From: Bacillus sp. 491mf
GTDB taxonomy: Bacteria; Bacillota; Bacilli; Bacillales; Bacillaceae_G
Length of the DNA stretch: 64,000 nt
Reading direction: 5' to 3'
Assembly (NCBI RefSeq): GCF_900112415.1
Contig: NZ_FOLV01000001.1
Location: forward strand, 62,001 to 126,000
Within the stretch, counting starts at the first letter, position 1. Every line of letters starts with the position of its first letter. The position numbers and the translations under genes are program-made. The notes below the pieces were generated by a model that worked only from the letters and a program-made list of their open reading frames with translations, was not told where the DNA came from and searched no databases. Below, piece after piece: positions 36,751 through 44,480 of this stretch.

Positions 36751-37029
36751 TTTATCCCGCTATTCGCGGGCGGTAATACTCCCGCCTCAAAATTCAGCGG
36801 AAGCATTGTCCAGCTTTAGCGGCTAGAATCTTCGGTCGTTTCGCCCCCTCGGACGAGGCAAAAAGCTCCTCTCCGCCCTGTGCGTGGGCGTCCTGCGATT
36901 CTGAGCGAGCCGCTTCCGCTTTTCTTAAGAAGTTAGGCGGGAGATAAACTGCCCGTAAAAGCCCGATTGGTGAGGGCTGATAATCAGTGGGGGGTGAAGA
37001 AAACCCCATTGATTAAAGTTTCGCTTTAT
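36751..37029 (-). repeat. Repeat family B, copy 3, with a GC-rich insert
   Basis: TTTATCCCGCTATTCGCGGG at the left and AGTTTCGCTTTAT at the right match copy 4; both ends are TTTAT. Relative to copy 4, about 102 bp (36830-36931) interrupt it after GGCTAGAAT. The insert is much more GC-rich and with its borders forms an inverted repeat (AGCGGCTAGAATC / GATTCTGAGCGAGCCGCT). The 36651-37290 gap has no gene. Confidence 0.85.
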
Positions 37030-37290
37030 CCTGTTATAACGTGAGTTAATAATAATTTATTATATTTACATGAATGTGTGAAAAGTTTTAATACAAAAAT
37101 AGGTGTATTTGTATTAGCGGTTGTATTTCAGATAAAAGATTTGTTCATTTTATCTGAAACTTGAGGATGCGGCTTTACTATTCGTAAATTGCAGAATAAG
37201 AAATGATGAAAAGAAGTCAGAAAATAGTCAAACTTCGACATATTTATATACCTATTTTTTGTTATAGTAAAAAGAAAAGGGGGAAAAAAC

Positions 37291-37584
37291 ATGTATACAC
37301 TTAAAATTGTTTCAGATCGTGAAGCTATTTATCAATTTGCGAGTTATGCTCAAGTGGTACAAGGGGTAGAAAATGTATGTGTGGAAGTGCAGGAATCGTT
37401 GTATGAGAACCCGCTTATGAAGTTTTATGTTCATATCACTATCAAAGAAGGGTATGAACAAGGAAAAGTATTGCGGGAAATTGCACGTTTAGTAGGGTTA
37501 GGACGTTTTACATATGTTCATTACCAGGATGAAGAAATTGAAAAAGCATTTGAGGACGTAAAATACGAAAGTCATATAGGCTAG
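37291..37584 (+). CDS. Conserved small protein of unknown function
   Basis: 97 residues, soluble. Beta-rich first half (YTLKIVSDREAIYQFASYA), then FYVHITIKEGYEQGKVLREI and a C-terminal acidic helix. No named family recognised. RBS AAGGGGG lies 8 bp before the ATG, and a terminator follows, so it is a single-gene unit. Confidence 0.7.
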   Translation: MYTLKIVSDREAIYQFASYAQVVQGVENVCVEVQESLYENPLMKFYVHITIKEGYEQGKVLREIARLVGLGRFTYVHYQDEEIEKAFEDVKYESHIG

Positions 37585-37598
37585 ATAATAAGCAGGGA

Positions 37599-37627
37599 AG
37601 AGGCTAATGTGAGTTAGCCTCTTTTTA
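37599..37627 (+). terminator. Terminator after the 37291 gene
   Basis: AGAGGCTAA pairs with TTAGCCTCT, followed by TTTTA. Confidence 0.88.
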
Positions 37628-37707
37628 TGCATCTAAATATTTTATATGTATCAAACAAATAAAGAATTTTGCTATTATAGGAGAGAAAAAGAAAGGAGAG
37701 TTACATA

Positions 37708-38157
37708 ATGGGGTATATACAGGAACTAAGGAAATTAATTGGAACAAAACCACTAATAATAGTAGGATCGGCAATTATTGTTTTAAATGAAAAGAATGAA
37801 GTGTTATTACAACTTCGATCTGATACATATGATTGGGGATTACCAGGGGGAGCGATGGAATTAGGTGAAACAATTGAAGAGACCGCAGAAAGAGAATTAA
37901 GAGAAGAAACAGGGTTACAAACAGATTCCTTACAGTTTCTCGGCGTGCTCTCTGGTCAAGATTTATATTATCGTTTTCCGCATGGAGACGAAATTTATAA
38001 TGTAATCAATGTATTTCAGGCGCATCGTGTAAGCGGTGAAATACATTGTGATGAAGAAGGATTGGATATACGATATTTTCCAATTGATAAATTGCCAAAA
38101 TTGAATACAACGACAGAAAAAATCTTTCAAAAATTTTTATTAGCGCTGACAGAATAG
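37708..38157 (+). CDS. NUDIX hydrolase
   Basis: 149 residues. Complete Nudix box: GGAMELGETIEETAERELRE followed by ETGL, matching Gx5Ex7REUxEExGU exactly. The N-terminal KPLIIVGSAIIVLNEKNEVL is typical of MutT-like enzymes. RBS GAAAGGAG. Substrate unknown (nucleotide derivative). Single gene; unrelated in detail to the NUDIX gene at 5105. Confidence 0.9.
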   Translation: MGYIQELRKLIGTKPLIIVGSAIIVLNEKNEVLLQLRSDTYDWGLPGGAMELGETIEETAERELREETGLQTDSLQFLGVLSGQDLYYRFPHGDEIYNVINVFQAHRVSGEIHCDEEGLDIRYFPIDKLPKLNTTTEKIFQKFLLALTE

Positions 38158-38289
38158 GGGCGATTATCTTTTTATTTTATTGAGTATTTTGATTTTTTGA
38201 TTTATTCGTAATATAATAGACATAGATATTCATCTTATGGTATTCCATCCGAAGTTTACTAGGATACATAAGAGAGGAGAAAGTACACG

Positions 38290-39465
38290 ATGCGTAATGT
38301 AGTCGTAACAGCGGCAGTTCGTTCGCCAATTGGAACGTTTGGAGGAGCCTTCAAAAGTGTAAAACCAACTGAACTTATAGTTCCTGTATTGCAGGAAGTT
38401 GTAAAAAGAGGCGGTGTGTCGCCCCATGAAGTAGATGAAGTGATTTTAGGTCACTGTATTCAGCGAACAGATGAGGCAAATACAGCAAGAACAGCAGCTC
38501 TTATGGCGGGATTTCCCGATACGGTTACTGGCTATACAATTCAGCGTCAATGTGCTTCAGGTATGCAGGCGCTAATTTCAGCAGCAATGCAAATTCAATT
38601 AGGTGTAAGTGATGTTGTTGTTGCAGGAGGAGTAGAAGCGATGAGCTCTAGTCCGTATGTATTAAAAGAAAACCGCTGGGGACAACGACTACAACATGGA
38701 GAAATTCGTGATATGGTATGGGAAGTGTTAGAAGATCCAATCCATCATTTTATGATGGGAGAAACTGCAGAAAATCTTGCCGAGCAATATGAAATTTCTC
38801 GCGAAGAACAAGATGAAGTAGCGTTGTTAAGCCATCAACGTGCTCTTCATGCAATCGAAGCGGGCTATTTTGATGAGCAAATTGTTCCGATTACGAAAAA
38901 GGAACGGAGAAAAGAGATTGTCATTTCTAAAGATGAACATCCTCGTGCAGATATTACGGCAGAAAAACTTTCGGGTTTAAAAGCAGCTTTTCGCAAAGGT
39001 GGAACAGTAACTGCAGGAAACGCATCGGGTATTAATGACGGAAGTGCAGCGTTAGTCTTAATGAGTGAAGAAAAAGCAAAAGAAAAAGGGCTTCAAGCAT
39101 TAGCAAGAATTGTTGGATACTCTGTAGCGGGTGTTGATCCGAAATTTATGGGGATAGGGCCAGTGCCAGCAATTCAAAAAGGACTGCAAAATGTAAATTG
39201 GTCAGTAAATGATGCAGATTTATTTGAAATTAATGAAGCATTTGCTGCACAATATTTAGCGGTAGAGAAAGAATTAGGTTTAAATCGTGAAAAAGTAAAT
39301 GTAAACGGCAGTGGAATTGGTCTTGGTCATCCAATTGGGTGTACAGGAGCACGGATTACAGTAAGCTTAATTCATGAATTAAGAAGACGGGGATTAGAAA
39401 AAGGAATTGCTTCTCTTTGCGTCGGCGGCGGTATGGGAGTAGCGTTATTTATAGAAGCATTATAA
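38290..39465 (+). CDS. Acetyl-CoA acetyltransferase (thiolase)
   Basis: 391 residues. Thiolase catalytic residues: acyl-binding Cys in [14 protein letters not shown] (about residue 88), His in [28 protein letters not shown] and a second Cys in [11 protein letters not shown]. It condenses two acetyl-CoA or cleaves acetoacetyl-CoA, and could link with the 3-hydroxybutyrate dehydrogenase 4 kb upstream. RBS AGAGGAG. Ends in a strong terminator. Confidence 0.93.
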   Translation: MRNVVVTAAVRSPIGTFGGAFKSVKPTELIVPVLQEVVKRGGVSPHEVDEVILGHCIQRTDEANTARTAALMAGFPDTVTGYTIQRQCASGMQALISAAMQIQLGVSDVVVAGGVEAMSSSPYVLKENRWGQRLQHGEIRDMVWEVLEDPIHHFMMGETAENLAEQYEISREEQDEVALLSHQRALHAIEAGYFDEQIVPITKKERRKEIVISKDEHPRADITAEKLSGLKAAFRKGGTVTAGNASGINDGSAALVLMSEEKAKEKGLQALARIVGYSVAGVDPKFMGIGPVPAIQKGLQNVNWSVNDADLFEINEAFAAQYLAVEKELGLNREKVNVNGSGIGLGHPIGCTGARITVSLIHELRRRGLEKGIASLCVGGGMGVALFIEAL

Positions 39466-39466
39466 T

Positions 39467-39507
39467 AAACAAAACCAGCTAGTAGATACACTAGCTGGTT
39501 TTGTTTA
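39467..39507 (+). terminator. Terminator after the thiolase gene
   Basis: AACAAAACCAGCTAGT pairs with ACTAGCTGGTTTTGTTT. Confidence 0.92.
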
Positions 39508-39624
39508 TGAACGGAATAGATGATGGAGCAGTCTTTCGTAAACTTCAAAAAAAGAGCTTCTAAATATATATAGTATAATAGTACATGAAATGATAGTTTC
39601 ATAGTATATAGTGACAGGAGAAAG

Positions 39625-40371
39625 ATGATGAAAATCAGGAATGTATTTTATATTTTATGCAGCATTCTTATAATTTTAAGTGGGTGTGCAAAGCAAGAAA
39701 AAGTGAAGCAACCGAAGAAACAGGCTATTCCTGAGACAAATGAATATGGCGGTTTACAACTAACAAAAGTAGGGCAAGAGATTAAGCAAAAAAACTGGGG
39801 AACTTTAAAATTAGAACAAATAAAACATGTAAATGAAACATTTAAAGTTGGAACGATGAAAATCTATGTAGAAAATATCAGAGTGATTACATTATCAAAT
39901 ATGAAAACCGACACAAAAGAGACGCTAAAAATGTATACAAAATTAACTCCAGAAGAAGTACAACGTCGCTTAAATGAGACATTGGAGCAAACGGAAGCAG
40001 AATTGTATGCATCATTAAGTGGACAGGATATCGATGCTGCTGCTAAATATATTGAAATTACATATAAGGTTGAAAATGCAAGTGACAAAGAGATGCAGTT
40101 TTTTTCTATGAATAATGTAACTGTAAATGAAACGCAATCATTTCATGTACCAACGAAAAACTTTTTATATGCAGAAGATACGCTTATTGGTACAAGAAGT
40201 GTATCGAGAGAGGATTATAGTTCTGGTGAAAAAAGGGATGGCTTAATTGGGCTTGTACTAAGTGATCCTAATGAAAAAGTAAAAAAAGTTTCTTTTACAA
40301 CAGATGTATTGGCGGCAGGAGACACACATGAAAAAATAGCAGAACCACAAACATTTACCATTTCATTATAA
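39625..40371 (+). CDS. Lipoprotein of unknown function
   Basis: 248 residues. Signal peptide with lipobox ILSGC (Cys about 21), then a Lys-rich linker. The mature part has beta-rich domains (GTMKIYVENIRVITL, YIEITYKVENASDKEMQF) reminiscent of DUF5068/DUF4352-type extracytoplasmic lipoproteins, but the family is not certain. GACAGGAG lies before a double ATG (39625/39628). Confidence 0.75.
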   Translation: MMKIRNVFYILCSILIILSGCAKQEKVKQPKKQAIPETNEYGGLQLTKVGQEIKQKNWGTLKLEQIKHVNETFKVGTMKIYVENIRVITLSNMKTDTKETLKMYTKLTPEEVQRRLNETLEQTEAELYASLSGQDIDAAAKYIEITYKVENASDKEMQFFSMNNVTVNETQSFHVPTKNFLYAEDTLIGTRSVSREDYSSGEKRDGLIGLVLSDPNEKVKKVSFTTDVLAAGDTHEKIAEPQTFTISL

Positions 40372-40387
40372 TAGTGAAATGGTTTTT
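40357..40387 (+). terminator. Terminator overlapping the lipoprotein 3' end
   Basis: ACCATTTCA pairs with TGAAATGGT, then TTTTTC. The left arm is in the last codons. Confidence 0.8.
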
Positions 40388-40550
40388 CGTTGTTATATAA
40401 GTTAAAAAGGGTGTAAAGACCATTTTTTGGGGGAGAACGATTATAGGTTATGTTGTATCGCTACAAAGTATCGACCTAAATGTCGTAGAGGAGATATGTC
40501 GTTTTATAGAGAATTTATATTTATATAGTAATTTGCAGGGAGATGAAAAA

Positions 40551-41060
40551 ATGTATATTGTCAAAGCGAATGTAAATGATGCAACAGAACTCGCGCGTGT
40601 TCATGTTGATAGTTGGAGAGAGACATATGAAGGGATTATGCCAAAAGAAGTGCTAGATAAAAAATCATATAAGAAGCGAGAAGGATTATGGAGAAAAATA
40701 TTACAGGAACAGCATTCACATGTTTATGTTGCTAAAACAGTTGACGGAAAAATAATCGGTTTTGCAGATGGAGGGAAAGAAAGAACAGGTAGTTATGGAT
40801 ATGACGGAGAGTTATATGCGATATATATTTTAAAAGAATACCAGCGAAATCAGCTCGGGAAAAGATTGCTAAAAGCGGTAGCAGTGGATTTATATGAAAA
40901 TGGCTGCTATTCTATGCTTGTTTGGGTAGTGGCAAGTAATCCTTCTAAATATTTTTATGAAGCATTACAAGGCTCTTTTGTAGACAAGAAACAAATTGAA
41001 GAATTACACGTAGAAGAAACTGCATACGGCTGGAAAGATATAAAAACTCTTCTTAAGTAG
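40551..41060 (+). CDS. GNAT-family N-acetyltransferase
   Basis: 169 residues from ATG 40551 (GGGAGATG upstream; the ATG-less extension to 40533 overlaps the RBS). N-terminal VHVDSWRETYEGIMPKEVL and motif A LYAIYILKEYQRNQLGKRLL, then a conserved WVVASNPSKYFYEAL. Typical of RimI-like acetyltransferases of unknown substrate. Single gene. Confidence 0.88.
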   Translation: MYIVKANVNDATELARVHVDSWRETYEGIMPKEVLDKKSYKKREGLWRKILQEQHSHVYVAKTVDGKIIGFADGGKERTGSYGYDGELYAIYILKEYQRNQLGKRLLKAVAVDLYENGCYSMLVWVVASNPSKYFYEALQGSFVDKKQIEELHVEETAYGWKDIKTLLK

Positions 41061-41130
41061 TACAACCCCCCGCTCGTTTTATCGCTTCTTGAATATAATG
41101 AAGTGAATAGAGTGAAAGGGGAGACAATCC

Positions 41131-41487
41131 GTGAGGGGATTCACGGTGTTAATCGGAGTTATGTTAGCGGTTTGTTTTCAAATAGGCTTATTATATATGT
41201 TACAACGAATCGTGCAATTATCACTTATTCATCTTTTATATGAAATTGTATGTATAGGAGTACTATTTGGGATAGGGATGAGTATTGCACATTATTTTTA
41301 TAAATACAAAATTTATATATTTATATTGATGTTTGTTTTTTTCTATGGCTATGGATATTATAACGGTGAGAGTGTTCAAGTCACTTTGCAATTGCATATT
41401 GGATTGATTCAACGGGCATTCATATTATTATTTTGTATTATGTTTGGAACTATTGTGTATGGAATGTTGTTTTACAAAGAAAATTAA
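41131..41487 (+). CDS. Four-helix membrane protein, unknown
   Basis: 118 residues from GTG 41131 (GAAAGGGGAG upstream). Four hydrophobic segments: FTVLIGVMLAVCFQIGLLYM, LLYEIVCIGVLFGIGMSI, YIFILMFVFFYGYGYY and RAFILLFCIMFGTIVYGMLF. No domain recognised. It ends at a bidirectional terminator. Confidence 0.7.
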   Translation: MRGFTVLIGVMLAVCFQIGLLYMLQRIVQLSLIHLLYEIVCIGVLFGIGMSIAHYFYKYKIYIFILMFVFFYGYGYYNGESVQVTLQLHIGLIQRAFILLFCIMFGTIVYGMLFYKEN

Positions 41488-41489
41488 TG

Positions 41490-41525
41490 AGAAAAAGGTC
41501 AAATGACACATTTGGCCTTTTTTAA
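41490..41525. terminator. Bidirectional terminator
   Basis: AAAAAGGTCAAATG pairs with CATTTGGCCTTTTT between convergent genes. Confidence 0.85.
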
Positions 41526-41944
41526 GATTTTTGTTTTTTATAGTAAGTTTTCACGTTCTGTAATTGTTCTGAGATACGAAATTCGTGTTTTTGTTCTTCA
41601 AATTGTTTTTTTGTATAGGGACCAAATCGGCGGTTGTTTTTTAAATCAATAATCCAATAATTTTCTATCGCTTGATTGGTAATTGAGGCGTCAGGGTTGT
41701 TAGGGTCATCTGTTTGGTCTATTTGTTTAGCTAAAATATAAGCGTCGTTCCAAGCAATTTCTACAATTTTTGCTGGAATATATTGAGAAGCATACAAGGC
41801 GTCTGATTTTGGAAAAAGCTCTAGAGCGTCACTAGTAACAGCAATAAGCTCATATTCATCACCAATACTGTAATGAGAGTGCTTAGAATCTGTTGAACAA
41901 CTAGCTAAAAGTATGAAAGAGCAGAAGATGATGAATCGTTTCAA
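41522..41944 (-). CDS. Small lipoprotein of unknown function
   Basis: 140 residues with signal peptide and lipobox LLASC (Cys about 16). The mature part includes SIGDEYELIAVTSDALELF and NYWIIDLKNNRRFGPYTKKQF; the latter resembles a DUF3997-type region, which is not certain. RBS GGAGGAG. Single gene. Confidence 0.75.
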   Translation of the reverse strand: MKRFIIFCSFILLASCSTDSKHSHYSIGDEYELIAVTSDALELFPKSDALYASQYIPAKIVEIAWNDAYILAKQIDQTDDPNNPDASITNQAIENYWIIDLKNNRRFGPYTKKQFEEQKHEFRISEQLQNVKTYYKKQKS

Positions 41945-42084
41945 TATGAGCTCCTCCTTCCGAAATATGATTGATACATATTGTACAGGAAAAGATAGTA
42001 AAACACCAATTTATGCGTTGTTTACAACTGTTTTTAGACATGATAGGATGAAACATAAAGGATAGAAAAAGGAGTCGACACAAC

Positions 42085-42540
42085 ATGAAGCTGAAAATAC
42101 ATCGTCCGACGATCGTTATGAATCGCATAGGGGCTGCAATTATCGATATGTTTTTCATTTCTGTTCTGTACGGTGCTATAGTCGCGATCACAACAGGAAA
42201 CTATAAGGCGATTTTGAATCGTTTTAATGTAAGTTTAGGAGATATTCGTTATGATCTTGGACTAGTATGTTTATTAATGGCACTTTATTTTATTGTTCTA
42301 CCATTTATTTGGAATGGATATACACCAGGGAAAAAATTTACACGTACAAAACTTGTAGCACTTACAAATGAAAAGTTAACGCTTGGAATATTAACAATGA
42401 GGTTTATTGTATTATTAATACCAAATATTTTATTTCTTGGAATTCCAATAATATGTAATATATACATGATGCTGTTTAGAAGTGATAATAGCGGGTATCA
42501 TGATCTTATAGTAAAAACTAGAGTTATAAGCATTGTATAA
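42085..42540 (+). CDS. RDD-family membrane protein
   Basis: 151 residues. The N-terminal signature RPTIVMNRIGAAIIDMFFIS holds the Arg-Asp pair of RDD proteins; three to four membrane segments follow, with the second signature YTPGKKFTRTKLVAL. Some members are linked to ion transport; function is otherwise unknown. RBS AAAAGGAG. The stop codon TAA lies within the ATAAAG border of repeat B4. Confidence 0.85.
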   Translation: MKLKIHRPTIVMNRIGAAIIDMFFISVLYGAIVAITTGNYKAILNRFNVSLGDIRYDLGLVCLLMALYFIVLPFIWNGYTPGKKFTRTKLVALTNEKLTLGILTMRFIVLLIPNILFLGIPIICNIYMMLFRSDNSGYHDLIVKTRVISIV

Positions 42541-42715
42541 AGTGAAACTTTAATCAGTGGGGGTTTTCTTCATTCCCCACTGATTATCAACCCTTACCAA
42601 TCGGGCTTTTACGAACAGTTTATCTCCCACCTAACATTCTAGCCACTGGAACTGAACACTGCTTTCACTGAATTTTGAGGTGGGAGTATTACTGCCCACG
42701 AATAGCGGGATAAAG
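42537..42715 (+). repeat. Repeat family B, copy 4 (179 bp), flanked by ATAAAG
   Basis: Starts at the RDD stop codon with ATAAAGTGAAACTT, contains TCAGTGGGGGTTTTC, CCAATCGGGCTTTTACGAACAG, TCTCCCACCTAAC, TTTTGAGGTGGGAGTATTAC and ends GAATAGCGGGATAAAG. ATAAAG at both borders suggests a target duplication. Confidence 0.9.
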
Positions 42716-42796
42716 AAAGAGGGATCGTTTTAATAAAAAATTTCATCGAGTATAAATTTTTACAAAATTCGATAAATTTAATTGATATAATAGAAT

Positions 42797-42871
42797 TTAT
42801 ATAGGACAGGCATCTCCTATATAGTACCCTCCATATTAATGGCGCGTCACGGAAAGGCGCGCTTTTTTTAA
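42797..42871 (+). ncRNA. Candidate small RNA with two hairpins
   Basis: A possible -10 TATAAT lies at 42786-42791. Then TATATAGGA/TCCTATATA forms a first hairpin and GGCGCG...CGCGCC (42840-42862) with TTTTTTT a terminator. No ORF lies before the terminator. The rest of the 42541-43080 gap holds repeat B4 and a 26-codon ORF at 42962. Confidence 0.45.
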
Positions 42872-42961
42872 TTGGAATGAAAATTTTTAAAATGATATAT
42901 TTATAAATGAAGGGTACTAATTTTACATTTGGGGAAATTCTTATATTTGTCGGTCTAAGAA

Positions 42962-43042
42962 ATGATGTTAACAGATTTACCGACTTCTGGTGTTATAGGA
43001 ACAAAGCAACAACCATTTCATACAGCAGAGGTAATATTATAA
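42962..43042 (+). pseudogene. Short ORF, possible gene remnant
   Basis: 26 codons, ATG ATG TTA..., reading LTDLPTSGVIGTKQQPFHTA then EVIL. There is no RBS and a stop (TAA) lies two codons before the ATG. The peptide looks like the tail of a larger protein rather than random sequence. It is followed by a strong terminator. No family can be named. Confidence 0.3.
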
Positions 43043-43044
43043 TG

Positions 43045-43077
43045 GAAAACCGTCCATGAATATGGACGGTTTCTTTG
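43045..43077. terminator. Terminator of msmX (bidirectional)
   Basis: AAACCGTCCAT pairs with ATGGACGGTTT, with T-rich flank on the plus side and ATTATAATATTA on the minus side. Confidence 0.8.
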
Positions 43078-43080
43078 TAT

Positions 43081-44181
43081 TTAGCGAATGCGATTTTCGG
43101 TTTTTACATCAAAGAAGTGCGCTTTGTTCATATCAAATGCAAGCTGGATTTGATCACCGTTTGTAAACGTATGTCTCGCATCGACACGTGCTACAAAATC
43201 TTGATTTCCAAGTTTCATATATAAAATGGATTCCGCACCTAATAGTTCAGCAACTTCAATTTTTGTTGTAAATGTTGTATCTTGTGAAGCTTCTAAAAAT
43301 AAGAGTTCATCATGAATATCTTCTGGACGTATTCCTAAAATAATTTCTTGGTTAATGTAGCCTTGTTCGCTCAGTAGTTTCATTTTTCCTTCAGATACTT
43401 TAATTTTAACTTTATTGTCTACTACAAAGTGACTTTCTGTTAACTGACCACGTAAGAAGTTCATCGCAGGAGAACCAATAAATCCGCCAACGAAAATATT
43501 TTCAGGTGTTTCGTATACTTCTTTTGGTGTTCCAATCTGCTGTATTTTCCCATCTTTCATAACAACAAGGCGCGATGCCATTGTCATAGCCTCTGTTTGG
43601 TCATGTGTTACATAAATAGTTGTTGTTCCAAGTCTTTGGTGCAGCTTAGAAATTTCTGAACGCATTGTTACTCGTAATTTTGCATCAAGGTTTGATAATG
43701 GCTCGTCCATTAAGAAGACTTTTGCATCACGAACAATGGCACGTCCTAATGCAACACGTTGCCGCTGTCCTCCTGATAATGCTTTTGGTTTTCGGTTTAA
43801 ATAATCTTCAAGCCCTAAAATACGGGCTGCATCTTTCACGCGGCGATCAATTTCGTCTTTTGATATTTTACGAAGCTTTAAGCCAAATGCCATGTTATCA
43901 TAAACACTCATATGCGGATAGAGTGCATAGTTTTGAAAGACCATTGCAATGTCGCGATCTTTCGGAGGAACGTCATTCATTAACTTGCCATCAATTGAAA
44001 ATTCACCTTTTGAAATATCTTCTAAACCAGCAACCATCCGTAATGTTGTGGATTTCCCGCATCCAGATGGACCAACGAATACGATAAACTCTTTATCTTG
44101 TATGTGTAAATTGAAGTCTGTTACTGCTGTTACATCATTATCATATATTTTGTAAATGTTTTCTAATTTTAGTTCTGCCAT
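43081..44181 (-). CDS. msmX: Sugar ABC transporter ATPase MsmX
   Basis: 366 residues from ATG 44181 (GGGGGG 8 bp upstream); the frame runs on upstream without a good start. Walker A GPSGCGKST, signature LSGGQRQRVALGRAI, Walker B VFLMDEPLSNLDAKL, then a MalK-type OB-fold regulatory domain from about residue 240. MsmX energises several oligosaccharide permeases in Bacillus; MdxFG have no ATPase of their own, so it is the likely partner. Two MalR/cre-like operators lie upstream. Confidence 0.95.
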   Translation of the reverse strand: MAELKLENIYKIYDNDVTAVTDFNLHIQDKEFIVFVGPSGCGKSTTLRMVAGLEDISKGEFSIDGKLMNDVPPKDRDIAMVFQNYALYPHMSVYDNMAFGLKLRKISKDEIDRRVKDAARILGLEDYLNRKPKALSGGQRQRVALGRAIVRDAKVFLMDEPLSNLDAKLRVTMRSEISKLHQRLGTTTIYVTHDQTEAMTMASRLVVMKDGKIQQIGTPKEVYETPENIFVGGFIGSPAMNFLRGQLTESHFVVDNKVKIKVSEGKMKLLSEQGYINQEIILGIRPEDIHDELLFLEASQDTTFTTKIEVAELLGAESILYMKLGNQDFVARVDARHTFTNGDQIQLAFDMNKAHFFDVKTENRIR

Positions 44182-44204
44182 TGATTTTTCCCCCCAGCAA
44201 AAAT

Positions 44205-44220
44205 GTGAAAACGTTTTCTT
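44205..44220 (-). promoter_or_regulatory. cre/MalR-type operator before msmX
   Basis: GTGAAAACGTTTTCTT, a close palindrome about 25 bp before msmX; LacI-family type (cre or MalR). Confidence 0.6.
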
Positions 44221-44264
44221 TCGTTTTATTATAAATGAGTGCATAAAAAAAATAAATAAAAAAA

Positions 44265-44280
44265 TTAAAACGTTTGCATA
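44265..44280 (-). promoter_or_regulatory. MalR-type operator before msmX
   Basis: TATGCAAACGTTTTAA on the minus strand; shares GCAAACGTTTT with the operators at 44431, 48191 and 48247. Confidence 0.6.
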
Positions 44281-44430
44281 TTTTTTAAAAGTACGGTTTA
44301 AATATTGTGTTCTTATTAATTAAATACTGCGTTCTTATTATTGGTAGAACGCTGGTTTTACAACTGTTTGATCATAGTAAAGAGTGTAAGTTTGTTTTCA
44401 TTTTGTCTATAATCTGTTATTATTCACTCA

Positions 44431-44446
44431 TGAAAACGTTTGCGCT
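44431..44446 (+). promoter_or_regulatory. MalR-type operator before malL
   Basis: ATGAAAACGTTTGCGC is the exact reverse complement of the 16-bp site at 48191 before mdxE, so the two are probably bound by the same LacI-family protein. Confidence 0.75.
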
Positions 44447-44480
44447 ATTTTGTGAATAAATAATGAGATGGGGGATTATG

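Noticed and set aside
36794-37009. 71-codon minus-strand ORF
   Set aside because: It lies wholly within repeat B3 and its GC-rich insert, which is low in stop codons because of composition; no RBS and no protein-like features.
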